From Isotricha intestinalis (Eukaryota > Ciliophora > Litostomatea > Vestibuliferida > Isotrichidae): DNA of 64,000 bases. A program made the translations under genes and the position numbers. Shown here piece by piece: positions 19,522-29,969 of the stretch. The notes under the pieces were generated by a model. The model did not search any database, had not been told where the DNA came from, and saw only the letters and a program-made list of their open reading frames with translations. Numbering within the stretch: the first letter of the stretch is position 1; each line of letters starts with the position of its first letter. The stretch lies in NCBI GenBank assembly GCA_023807065.1, contig JAJJLU010000331.1:81530-145529 (forward strand), in the 5' to 3' direction.

Positions 19522-21360
19522 TTAACCCCAAATTTTTATTACTTCATCAGAACCTCCTGTAACAATATTTCCATTATTAATTTGTATCATTGCTCTAATT
19601 GACATATCATGTGCATTTACAAAACAAGTTAATAATTGTTTATTAAATAAATCCCAAATTTTAATTTTTTTATCATTTGAAGCTGAGGCAATACTATTAT
19701 TTTTTAATTGAATAATTACATTAACATTATATTCATGTGCTTTTCTAATTTCAATATCTATTTTTTTTTCTTCAATGTTCCAAACTATAATATCACCTTC
19801 ATAATAACCACAAATTAATTTTTTATTGTTTATTGCTAACATTGAAGAAACTAAATCATCTATTCCATTTAATATAATAGAATCTATTTTATTTTTATTA
19901 AATATATTAAATACATTAAAAATTTCTATTGAAGAATCTTCTTTTGAAGCAGCAAATAAATTATCATTTATATTACATAAATTTGTTATTTCTGAAATTT
20001 CTTTTGTTAAAATACAATTATAATTTTTAGATGAAAAGATATTAATTTGTTTTCCTGAAAAAGATAAAAAAAAACCATTTTTTAATTTGAATATTAAAAT
20101 TGGTTGTTTAATATGAATTTTTTGAATTAAACTATAATCATTATTAATATTCCATAATTTAATAGTATTATCATTACTACAAGAAATTAATATATTATTA
20201 TCAATTTCACAAATTGAATTTACACTTGAATTATGAGCTTGGATTTTAACACTCATTTCCATTAAATAATCATCCCAAATTATTATTGTTCCATCGGCTG
20301 AACAAGAAGCAAATTTTCCATCAGATAATTTAATTAATTTATATATTGCTCCATAATGGCTCTTTAAAGTTTTTATATGACGAGTAAAACGAGATTTTGT
20401 ATTTTTATTTATTTTAAATGGATCATCTGTTGTCATTATTTTATTATTTTCATTTAATTGATTTTCATATTTAAAATTTATTTTAGAAAATATTATATTT
20501 ATGCTCTTTGATATATTGGTTAAACTTGATTGTATTAATGATATTTCTTTTTTAATTTTATTATTTGAATTATTTATTGTTTCTTCAATGTTTTTTGAAT
20601 TTTTCGTTTCAATGAAATAATTGAAATTAAATGAATTTATTAATGAGTTTAAAAGATTATTTGGACTTTCTTTTGTATTATATGATAATATTTTGTAAAT
20701 ATTTATTAATGGAAGATAAATATTTAAATAATTATTAAATGAATTAATTATTTCTTCTTTTAATTTCTCTGCACAAAATATTATATTATCTATTTTTTTT
20801 ATATTTTCATCAATATTTTTTTTAAACAGTTTAACTTTTAAATTAATTTCTTTATTTAAATCATTATATGATTTATTTAAAAAAACCCAATTTTTTTCAT
20901 GATAAAAATGAGTATTTTCAATACAACTTTTACAAACAAAATTTCGGCATTTATTACAATAATTAATATAATTTAAATTATGAACTAAACATTTCCTATT
21001 ATCAATATTTTTATATTTTTCATTTATTTCTCCTTCTTCATAAAATAAAATATGTTCAAAATAACATTCTTTACAAAGAAAATTATCACATTCAGGACAA
21101 ATAAAAGGTGCATTTTCATAAATATGATAAGGACAATATTGAGGATAATTTGAAGATTCTTTATTTAATGACAATAACAATTTTTTCAAAGAAATATGTT
21201 TTAAATTTTTATTTGTTGAATTTGAACAATTATAACTTAAAATAAAATCAGAATTTAAAGAATTATATTTTATTGAATTTATTGGTAAAAATTCTTTAAA
21301 ACAAGAAGGACATTTAATAGGATAATTTAAATCATCAAAGTAATATTTTGAAAAAGACAT
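19522..21360 (-). CDS. zinc-finger (B-box) / WD40 protein
   Basis: A 612-residue protein. The N-terminus has a short Cys pair (PIKCPSCFKEF). Two B-box-like zinc fingers follow (about residues 75-105: CPYHIYE, CPECDNFLCKECYFEH; about 125-160: CLVHNLNYINYCNKC, CKSCIENTHFYH). A coiled coil lies at about 165-300, and six to seven WD40 blades fill 325-612 (ASCSADGTIIIWDD, ISCSNDNTIKLWN, ASASNDKKIKIWDLFN, TGGSDEVIKIWG). The architecture matches the gene at 2236-3978, so the two are probably paralogues. A ubiquitin-ligase or scaffold role is inferred. The final blade ends at the stop, so it is complete. Confidence 0.83.
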   Translation of the reverse strand: MSFSKYYFDDLNYPIKCPSCFKEFLPINSIKYNSLNSDFILSYNCSNSTNKNLKHISLKKLLLSLNKESSNYPQYCPYHIYENAPFICPECDNFLCKECYFEHILFYEEGEINEKYKNIDNRKCLVHNLNYINYCNKCRNFVCKSCIENTHFYHEKNWVFLNKSYNDLNKEINLKVKLFKKNIDENIKKIDNIIFCAEKLKEEIINSFNNYLNIYLPLINIYKILSYNTKESPNNLLNSLINSFNFNYFIETKNSKNIEETINNSNNKIKKEISLIQSSLTNISKSINIIFSKINFKYENQLNENNKIMTTDDPFKINKNTKSRFTRHIKTLKSHYGAIYKLIKLSDGKFASCSADGTIIIWDDYLMEMSVKIQAHNSSVNSICEIDNNILISCSNDNTIKLWNINNDYSLIQKIHIKQPILIFKLKNGFFLSFSGKQINIFSSKNYNCILTKEISEITNLCNINDNLFAASKEDSSIEIFNVFNIFNKNKIDSIILNGIDDLVSSMLAINNKKLICGYYEGDIIVWNIEEKKIDIEIRKAHEYNVNVIIQLKNNSIASASNDKKIKIWDLFNKQLLTCFVNAHDMSIRAMIQINNGNIVTGGSDEVIKIWG

Positions 21361-21443
21361 TATAAATATATAAATATATATACATATATATATTTTTTAT
21401 AAATAGTTATAAAATGTGTATATTATAAAAATTTAATAAATAA

Positions 21444-22835
21444 ATGGAATATCGTTCAAAATACATTAGAATTTCTTGTTTTGGTTATTCAAAAAATATA
21501 CCAATAGAGAAAGATTACAAAACATTTTTAATTTCATTTACGCAAAAATTCAATATTTCAGAATCACAAATAAAAAATATAATTTTTCAATTATATTTTT
21601 ACAATGAAAATACAAAAGTTAATATACCTATGGAGTTACAAAATCAAGAAAAATATTATGAGTATTTTAAAAGTAATGATAATATAGGAAGACAATTTAC
21701 TGAAATTACTGGAAAAGCTATTTTTGAAGGTTCTGAGCAAATTAGACCAGGAAAATCTGATCCAGTTTTAACAAGTTCTCAATATTTAAATAATAATAAT
21801 AACAATAATAATTTGAATGATATTTTCCAATATAATAATAATAATAATTATAATGATATTATCCAATATAATGATAATAATAATAATAAATATAATGATA
21901 TTTTCCAATATGATAAATTTGTTAATAATAATTATGGTCATAATAATATGTTTAATTTTTCAGATTTAAGGAATATATTAGATAATAATAAAAATCGATC
22001 TCATAAACCTAAGAAAATTAATAATAATGATAATTTTAATAGTAATGAATATAATGATTATCATAATTATCATAACCAAGGGAATATAAATCGAAATTTT
22101 AATATAAATCATCAAAACAATTTAAACAATTATAATAATTTATCTGAATTTGAGAAGAATAAAATAATTCATAAATTAGAAAAAGAAATAAAAAAGTTAA
22201 CTTTAGAATATGAAGAAGAAAAAAAAAAGAATATAAAGTATAAACAAAAATATGAAAATTTTGGAATTGTTAAAAAAAAGGCATTTCCAGAAAAAAGATT
22301 TGACAGTTTTTTAATTTATGAACCTTCTTTTTCAATTCCATTTAGACTTCAAACAAAAAGGAGAAAAAAAGAAGTTTCAAATATTCAAAATTATAAATAT
22401 CAAAAGGAAAAAAATATAATTGAAAAAGAGATTTCTGAAATTAAAAAAGGAGAATCAATACAAACAACTATTCAATTGATTAAAACAGATAAACATGAAT
22501 ATTGGAATGATAGTGCTTTATTTTTTTGTATTCCTGATGATTCAGATATTTATTTTAATCATGTTAAAATAAATGATGGGTTAAATGTTAAAAAAGAAGA
22601 AGAAGCAAATACAATTGTATATCAAATATCTATTGGCATTAAATTTAAAAATTATAGAACTATAAAAAGTGATACTGAATATGTCTTATATGGACAAATG
22701 ATTTGTGATTCTGATAAAAATATTAAAACTAATATTGAAAAAATCATTGTTAAAGTTGTTAATAATAAAATAAAAGATTCTAATTTTAATGGTATTAATG
22801 ACCAAAATACAATTATATTTGAAGAAAATTATTAG
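21444..22835 (+). CDS. PB1-like / Ig-like protein, possibly NBR1-related
   Basis: A 463-residue protein. The N-terminal 80 residues (YIRISCFGYSKNIPIEKDYK, then helix, then LYFYNEN) have the order expected of a PB1 or other beta-grasp domain. Residues about 110-230 are an Asn/Tyr-rich low-complexity linker with a near-repeated NNNNYNDIIQYN unit. A short coiled coil follows (about 235-270). The C-terminal 180 residues look all-beta (QTTIQLIKTDKHEYWNDSAL to EKIIVKVVNN). PB1 plus a C-terminal Ig-like (FW) domain is the plan of NBR1 autophagy receptors, but the ZZ finger is absent and the match is weak. The coding call is firm; the family call is tentative. The gene ends in TAG. Confidence 0.7.
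   Translation: MEYRSKYIRISCFGYSKNIPIEKDYKTFLISFTQKFNISESQIKNIIFQLYFYNENTKVNIPMELQNQEKYYEYFKSNDNIGRQFTEITGKAIFEGSEQIRPGKSDPVLTSSQYLNNNNNNNNLNDIFQYNNNNNYNDIIQYNDNNNNKYNDIFQYDKFVNNNYGHNNMFNFSDLRNILDNNKNRSHKPKKINNNDNFNSNEYNDYHNYHNQGNINRNFNINHQNNLNNYNNLSEFEKNKIIHKLEKEIKKLTLEYEEEKKKNIKYKQKYENFGIVKKKAFPEKRFDSFLIYEPSFSIPFRLQTKRRKKEVSNIQNYKYQKEKNIIEKEISEIKKGESIQTTIQLIKTDKHEYWNDSALFFCIPDDSDIYFNHVKINDGLNVKKEEEANTIVYQISIGIKFKNYRTIKSDTEYVLYGQMICDSDKNIKTNIEKIIVKVVNNKIKDSNFNGINDQNTIIFEENY
21781..21935 (+). repeat. short tandem units inside an Asn/Tyr-rich linker
   Basis: AAT-rich coding microsatellite giving three related units ending in FQYN or IQYN. Part of the linker of the possible NBR1-like protein. 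Confidence 0.55.
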
Positions 22836-22918
22836 AAAAGAAATAATTTTTAAATATCTTTAAATAAATTTATAATTAATTTTATTTTGTTTTTCTTGAA
22901 AATAAAAAAATTAAAATA

Positions 22919-25900
22919 TTAATAATTTTGTTGTCTGTAATAACTTTTAGGACATATATGAGAATTATTTTGGAAATTATTATTATTATATGTCGACCCA
23001 CATTTATAATAATTATAACATCTATTACAAATATTATAATGATTATGATTTTCTCTATATAAATTACAATAAGAAATATCCGTTAAATTTCTTCTTTGAT
23101 AAATTGAATTAATATTATTTTCATTTAATTGGTTATTATTAAAATTATAAATATTATTATTTTGAAAAGTTATTTTTGAAATATTATTATTTGTTGTAAA
23201 TAAATTATTATTCACTTTCATTGAACTATATGAATTATTTCTTTTATTTTTTAATTCGTAAGTTATCCTTGATTTATTATAAATATTATTTTGAGAAATA
23301 TTTGGAATGTTATATATATCACTTGAAGAATTTTTATTATTTTTATAGTTATTGTCACTTTCAATTTTTGAATAATCGTCAATTAAATTTTGTATTTTTT
23401 CATTTAAAGGGATATTATATTGTGTTAAACTTTTAGAATTATTTAAATATTTATTTGGTTTATTATTATAATAATTATAATTATTATTAAGATATTTTTG
23501 ACTTTGATTCCTTAACATTGCTTTATAATCTTTATTTAAATTATTTTCTGAATTTAAATCTTTTTCATAATCATTTTTATTTTTATTATATGATAAATTA
23601 TTATTGGATAAATTATTTTTATTGAAAGTAGAAGGAATATAATATGGATCTTCCTTAAAAGTATATTTATAAGAATATGGTGGATTAAATAAACTTTTGT
23701 TTGGACTTTCTTCTTTTACTTTCTTTTTTATACTATAATTATTTTTTGAAGGTGAAATTTTTTCTAATTCTTTTTTTAACTTTTCATTTGATTTACTTAT
23801 TTCTTTTATTAATTTTGTTGTTTTTGCAATTTTTGATAATTGAGAACTTATATTTCTTGAATGTTGATTATTTATAGTCATATTTTTTCTAAGATTAGTA
23901 TTTATATTCTCAATTGAATAAATCTTTTTATTTTTTTCTTTATTTTTAATTGGTTTATCATCTTTTTTTTTAGATTCTTTAGTGTTCAAATTATTTGTTT
24001 GTGAAAGTGAATCAATTTTTGGTTTTTTTAAATTTTGAAACATTAATGGAATATTATTATCAATAGATAAACTTTTATTATTTGGTTTTTTGAAATTTAT
24101 TCCATTATTTTCTTTATTTTTTAAAAATATTGATTTAATTTGTTCATTTGATAATTTAGTATTATTTCTTTTATTGTTAATTTTAAAATTATATTTATTA
24201 TTATTATTTTTTTTTCCTTCTCGTTTATAATTATTAGTATGATTATTATTTTCAGTATAACTACTTTTAAGGATATTTTCTTTGTTTGAAAATTGTTTAA
24301 GAGTATTTTTAATAGATGTAATATAATTATTTATTTGAGAACAATATTTTTCATTTTTGGAAAGATTATCATTAATTCTATTAATTTGATGATAATCATC
24401 TTTTTTATTAATATTTTTATTAATTAAAGCACTTTCAGATTCTGAATAATGTTTATTATCGAAAATTTTTTCTTTCATTTTATAATTATTATATTTTCCA
24501 GTTGAATTATCTAAACTTGAATTACTAAATTTTGAATTTGGATTTTTATAAATTGAATTTTTACTATTATATAAAGAACTTGATGAAGTATTTTGATTAT
24601 AATTTTCAAATCTTTTATTATTTATTATATAATTAGGAGTTGAGTTATTTCTATTCATAATATTTGATGAAGATTTACTATTAACTATATTAACATTATT
24701 TAAATTTAAAGTATTTTGAAGTAAATTTGTATTATTTGTAATATTTATATTCTTTTTATTATAATTATTTAAGTTTTGTTGATTTGACTTTTTTTCATTG
24801 ATTTCAAAAGAAGTAGATTTTATACTTTGTTCTAATAAATTTCTGTTATTTTTTTTATTGATATCATTTAAATCCAAATTTATATCTTTTTTAAAATAAT
24901 TATTTTTCTGAGGATAATAATATGGATTTTTTTCTTCTTTAATATATTCATTTATTATTTTTTTATTATAAATATTATTACCATCATTTCTTTTATTACT
25001 TTGAATTGAATTATTATTATTATTATCTGTTTTAATACTTTTTGATTGATTTGAAATTTCAATTTTTGGGTTAAAGGAAAAATTATTATCATTTTTATTT
25101 AAATTTTTTGATGAACGACTTTCATAGAAACCAATATTGGATTGAATTAAATCATTTTTATAATTTTTAATATCATAATTATCTTTGTTATCATTAATAT
25201 AATTATTATCAATATATCTTTTATTATAATTCTTTACTCCATAATCTTCTTCATATTTTTTTCTATTTAAATGAATTTTATTAATATCAGATTTATAATT
25301 ATTATCTTTAATATAATTATTATTTAGTATTTTTATTGTATTATCAGTAATAGAATTTCCAGAATATATTAAATTATTATTATTATTATTATTATTTAGT
25401 TTATTTATTTGATTTGAATTATATGATCTACTTCCACTATAATTTACAAAATTTGAAGCTGAATTTTTTTCAGGTTGACTATAAATATTTTGTTTTGTTT
25501 TACTAAAATTATTATTACTTATATTATCTAAAGAAGGATTTGATATAATATTTTTATTAGATTGTGTATTTATATAACTTTCAAAAATTGAATTATGACT
25601 AATTTCTTTATTATAATCATTACTTTCTCTTAAATATTGAGAAGAATTATAATTTAAATTTTTATCTTTTCTATTTTCTTGATTTTCAAAATTATCATTT
25701 ATATAATTTATCATATAATAATTATCATCTTCTAAATTTTTATTCTTAATATTATTTTTATTATAAGGTATTTCTCTTGAATAAGTCAAAGAATCTGTTT
25801 TTGAATTTAAATTGGAATTTGAATTTTTTGAATAATTAAATTTTGGGTTGTAATTTTCATCTGTTGGATTACTATTTATCTCATAAAGATTATTATTATT

Positions 25901-26391
25901 ATTATTATTATCTTGAGAATTAATATAATTTAAAGATTTATTATTTGAAATAGAATTTGAATTAAAATTAAATGATTTATTATTAGATAAAGAATTTGAA
26001 ATAAAATTAAATGATTTATTATTTGTAAGTGAATTACTATTAAAAAATTGATTATTCAAAATTGAATTATTATTTAAATGAGGATTATTTGATATAGAAT
26101 TACTTAATATATTATGATTATTTGATATAGAATTACTTAATATATTATGATTATTTGATATAGAATTACTTAATAAATTAGGATTACTTGATATAGAATT
26201 ACTTAATAAATTAGGATTATTTGATATAGAATTATTTAATCTATTATGATTACTTGATATAGAATTACTTAATAAATTAGGATTATTTGATATAGAATTA
26301 CTTATTAAATTCTGGTTATTTGATATAGAATTATTATTTAAATCGGGATTATTTGATAAAATATTATTATTTACAATATTATTTGTATTTT
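22919..26391 (-). CDS. Asn-rich repeat protein (probable second exon)
   Basis: An unbroken frame of over 1150 codons with no ATG near its beginning; it is open back to a TGA at 26435-26437. The left end carries about nine 11-residue repeats (consensus NPNLLSNSISN), then three 13-residue variants (NSNSISNNKSFNF). The remainder is low complexity, dominated by Asn, Ser, Lys, Tyr and Ile with short poly-Asn runs. A Cys/His cluster lies at the C-terminus (CNLYRENHNHYNICNRC, CGSTYN). No enzyme domain is visible. Because no ATG is available it is probably spliced to the frame at 26422-28413, but the simplest junction (GTAATA at 26430, TTTAG at 26392) is one base out of phase. The start coordinate is therefore tentative. 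Confidence 0.6.
26065..26380 (-). repeat. 33-bp tandem repeat (11-residue coding units)
   Basis: Eight to ten copies of a 33-bp unit, easiest to see on the plus strand as GATTATTTGATATAGAATTA plus a variable end. Neighbouring copies differ at a few positions (for example ACTTAATATATTAT versus ACTTAATAAATTAG). On the minus strand every copy stays in the frame of the Asn-rich gene. Confidence 0.9.
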
Positions 26392-26430
26392 CTAAAGGAA
26401 ATTCAATTAAATTATTTTCTTCTATATTAC
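26392..26430 (-). other. possible intron joining two repeat-rich reading frames
   Basis: On the minus strand the sequence after GAAGAG reads GTAATATAG and 39 nt later TTTCCTTTAG, like the other introns in the window. It would remove the TAG that ends the upstream frame. The phases differ by one (0 versus 1), so either a one-base error or a different junction exists, or the two frames are separate genes. Confidence 0.3.
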
Positions 26431-28413
26431 CTCTTCAATTTTATTTTCTGGTTCTTCTATTTTATCATTATCTATTTTATAAATATTTATATGAAATCTT
26501 GGTTTAAGAGGATTAATGTAAACCCTTGATAGTTTTTTTATTCTTAAAATTGTATTTGCAATTTTTTTCAATGGATTATTGGGTTTAATTTCATCATTTG
26601 AATCAAAAATTACATTACGTTCTCTTTTTTCTAATTTCTTTATTAATTTAATTGCATTTATGATTGTTTTATTTTTTACTTTTTCATCTTCATCAAAAAT
26701 TATTTTTCTTTCTCTTTCTTCTAATATTTTATTACTATTATTTTTTTTCGGCTTTATTTCTTTATCTTCATCTTTTAATATTTTATTTTTTTCTCTTTCA
26801 TCTAATTCTTTTACAATATTATTTACTTTTATTTCTTTTTCTTCTTCATTAAAAATTATGTTTCTTTCTCTTTCTTCTAATATTTTATTAATATTATTTA
26901 ATTTTCGTTTCACTTCTTTTTCTTTCTTTTCAAAAATTTTATTTTCTTTTCTCTCTTTTAAGTCATTTGAAATGGAATTTTCTTTATTTTTAGGAACATT
27001 ATTATTATTTTCAATTATATTTTTATCTTCATCAAAAATAATATTTCTTTCTCTTTCTTCTAAATTTTTTATAATATTATTTATTTTGTTTTTAATATTT
27101 TTTTTTTCTTTATTATTATCTTCTTCATCAAAAATTATATTTCTTTCTCTTTCTTCTAATTGTTTAATAACATTCATTAATTTAATTTGTGGATTTTTTT
27201 TTTCTTTAACTTCTCCTTTGATTTTATCTTTTATTTTATCTTTTTCTTTTTCTTTTTCATCATCAAAATTTATATTTCTTTCTCTTTCTGTTAATTCTTT
27301 AATAATATTAATTGTTTTATCTTTATTATTTTTCTCATTTTCTTTTTTTTCTTCATCTTCATTAAATATAACATTTCTTTTTCTTTCTTCTATAGTTTTT
27401 ATAATATTATATATATTATTATTATTTCGTATCTCTTTTTCTTCTTCGTCAAATATTACATTTCTTACTCTTTCTTCTAAATCTTTTGATAACTTTAAAT
27501 CTAGTTTTTTCTTATTTTTTTCTTTTGACTTTTCAATAATATTATTATTTAAGTTTAATTCTTTTGAATTAAATGAATTATTTTCATTATTATTTTCTTC
27601 TTTTTGTTCTTTTATTTCTTTAACATTAATTATTTTTTTTCCTTCAAAATTCAATTTATTTTTATCTTCATTATTTTCTTCATTATCAATAAAATTAATT
27701 TTAAGAGTTTCTTTATTATTATCATTTGGTTTATTATAATTTAATTCTTCATTAAAATCATTTAAATTTTGACTTTTTTTTTTTATTAATTCAATCATTT
27801 CTTTTTCATTTTCATTATTCCCACAATCATTTATATTAATTTCTTTATTTAAATTTATAATGTTTTCATTCAAATAATCTTTATTTTCATTATCATATAT
27901 TGTTTCATTTATTTCATTAGAAAGTTCATTTTCTGAATCATCATCATTTTCATATCTCATATTAGGAATTGATTTTTTTAATTTTTGACTAAAAATATTT
28001 CTAATTCTATAAATTTTTTTATCAGAAAGTATATTAGTTTTATTTTTATTTTTAAAATTTATATATTCTCCATTTATTTTTTGAATTGACTTTAGTAATT
28101 CCATTTCATCTTTATTAAATTCATTTAAATTTTCTTTTATTTTATATAAAGTTTCTTTTACAATTTCTTCTTCAATATCACTAAGATTATTATCAATTGT
28201 TTCAAAATCTGTTAAATTGTTTAAATTTTTTTTTACATTATTATTATTTTCAATTAAATCTTTTATTTCTTCTTTTTCTGTTTTTGAAGATTTAAATTTA
28301 TTTAAATTTAATACTATCTTCATTTTATTTATATTTTTATTGTTTTTCTCTGAGTTCATTTCTATATCATTTGTATTTATTTCCTTATTTGAAATATCAT
28401 TTTTGTGTTCCAT
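26422..28413 (-). CDS. protein with ten ERERNIIF-type repeats
   Basis: A 663-residue, highly charged protein (Glu, Lys, Asn) without a known enzymatic domain. Residues about 310-625 contain ten copies of a 14-residue motif, best form LEERERNIIFDEE, spaced 20-45 residues apart with Lys/Asn linkers. Degenerate copies include DLKERKENKIFEKK and ELDEREKNKILKDE. The N-terminal 300 residues are acidic and low complexity. The C-terminal 50 residues are different (LKKIANTILRIKKLSRVYI) and more hydrophobic. The start is an ATG at 28413. The stop at 26422 may really lie in an intron, in which case the protein continues into the Asn-rich frame. The motif is not one I can assign to a family. Confidence 0.72.
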   Translation of the reverse strand: MEHKNDISNKEINTNDIEMNSEKNNKNINKMKIVLNLNKFKSSKTEKEEIKDLIENNNNVKKNLNNLTDFETIDNNLSDIEEEIVKETLYKIKENLNEFNKDEMELLKSIQKINGEYINFKNKNKTNILSDKKIYRIRNIFSQKLKKSIPNMRYENDDDSENELSNEINETIYDNENKDYLNENIINLNKEININDCGNNENEKEMIELIKKKSQNLNDFNEELNYNKPNDNNKETLKINFIDNEENNEDKNKLNFEGKKIINVKEIKEQKEENNNENNSFNSKELNLNNNIIEKSKEKNKKKLDLKLSKDLEERVRNVIFDEEEKEIRNNNNIYNIIKTIEERKRNVIFNEDEEKKENEKNNKDKTINIIKELTERERNINFDDEKEKEKDKIKDKIKGEVKEKKNPQIKLMNVIKQLEERERNIIFDEEDNNKEKKNIKNKINNIIKNLEERERNIIFDEDKNIIENNNNVPKNKENSISNDLKERKENKIFEKKEKEVKRKLNNINKILEERERNIIFNEEEKEIKVNNIVKELDEREKNKILKDEDKEIKPKKNNSNKILEERERKIIFDEDEKVKNKTIINAIKLIKKLEKRERNVIFDSNDEIKPNNPLKKIANTILRIKKLSRVYINPLKPRFHINIYKIDNDKIEEPENKIEEVI

Positions 28414-28477
28414 TTTATTTATTATTTTATTAATATTTAAATTATTTTCTATTATATTTTTTTTGAATTTGTAATTT

Positions 28478-29930
28478 TTATAATTTTAATTTTTTGAATA
28501 TATTTTTATTTAATGATGAAATTATTGATATTTTATGATATAAATTATGTTTTAATAAAAATTCATCTTTACTTAAAGTTAAATGTTTTTTATGAGGATG
28601 ATTTTTGACTTTCTTTTCCTTTATTATTAAATTCATTCAACTTTAATTTTGAAAATTTTTTTCTGAAATTATTTATCTTCATTTTTATAGTAAAATATAT
28701 CTTAAATGCATTTTATTTTATTTTATTTTTTTCTAAATATTTTTTGATTCTTCTTTTTAATTCTTTTTATTATTTTGTATTAATCCATTTATTTATATGG
28801 ATTATAAATATTATTAATTTATTTTTTAAATTTTCTTTTTTTAATTGAAATTATAGTATTAATAGAATCTTCAGGAAAAGTTTTATTTCTTATTTTTTTA
28901 AGCTATTATTTTTTTATTTGTAAAAATGATTTTTCTTGTGAATCTTCAATAAATTTTTTTTGTTGTTGATTCTAATTTTATGAAAAAAATGAAAATTTTT
29001 TGACTTCTATGACTATAAGTTATTTTTTATGAATAACCTATATTTTCATTAGTTTTATTTTAAGATTTTTTAAATTAATATTTGATATATTTTTTTAATT
29101 TGTGTTCAAATTATTTTTTCTTCAAATCTTAATTTTGAATCTTATTTAATTATAGATAATAATATCCTTTATATTTTAATATCTTGCTCAAACATTCAAA
29201 AATAAATTTTCAATTGTTCTTAACATTGATTTTGAGATTTAAATTCTTCGTTTTCTATATTGTTATTTTTATTTCAATTTTCTTTTAGAGTATAATATTA
29301 AATAATAATTTTTCACTGAAAAAATTGAATTTGAGATTATTTCATTTCCACAATTCACTCATTTTTCTCTATCTGAGTTTATATTTGAAAAATATTTTTT
29401 CTTTTTTATTTACAATCATTTAAATATTATGATTATTAGAATGATATATGTCTTCATCATTTAAACTTTATATATTTTTTTTTTTCGTCTTTTTCAAATT
29501 TTTGATTTTCATAAAATTTACTATTAATTATCATTTAATTAATTCTAATGATTTTAATTGGTAAGATAAATTCACAGTAATTTTTGAACTTAAAGATAAA
29601 TTCATTGATTAATTATTTATTTGATTATATTCATTTTCATTTTTTTCTCTTCAGAAATTAATGTAAATTTATCAATTTTTAAATTTTAGATTTATTATTT
29701 TCTTTTAAATTTTCATTGTTTTTGCTGATATGTGTTGAACAATTATTCAATTTTTAATCTATTGATTTTTATTTTGTGTAACATTCATTTTTTTGAAATT
29801 AAATTTTTAAAATATAATATCTTTCAATACTTATAAACTTATTAAATTATTTCATAATGATTACATTCAAACAAAATTTATATCATTTTTATTTCTGCAT
29901 TTTAAATTTGTAATTTTTCCATGAAAAAAA
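28478..29930 (-). pseudogene. gene-free stretch, possibly a decayed gene
   Basis: About 1.5 kb without an open frame above 60 codons. The minus strand is strongly A-rich (purine-rich), as in the coding strands nearby. Short stretches read like protein: 28478-28636 gives a 52-residue frame (VKNHPHKKHLTLSKDEFLL), and one frame from 28980 to 28635 reads plausibly except for ten TAA/TAG codons. Another stretch near 29230-29460 reads similarly in a second frame. This could be a decayed Lys/Asn-rich gene or simply A-rich spacer. TAA is also the commonest stop by chance in such DNA, so the evidence is weak. Confidence 0.25.
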
Positions 29931-29969
29931 TATTTATAAATAATTCTTTAAAAAAATTAATTTAATAAA

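Noticed and set aside
26065..26380. CRISPR-like array
   Set aside because: The units are contiguous with no unique spacers, and they stay in frame as coding repeats of a eukaryotic gene.
26579..27739. 386-residue plus-strand frame rich in Phe, Ser, Leu and Ile
   Set aside because: It is the antisense of the ERERNIIF-repeat gene. Its periodic FLSLSS units are only the reverse complement of the repeats.
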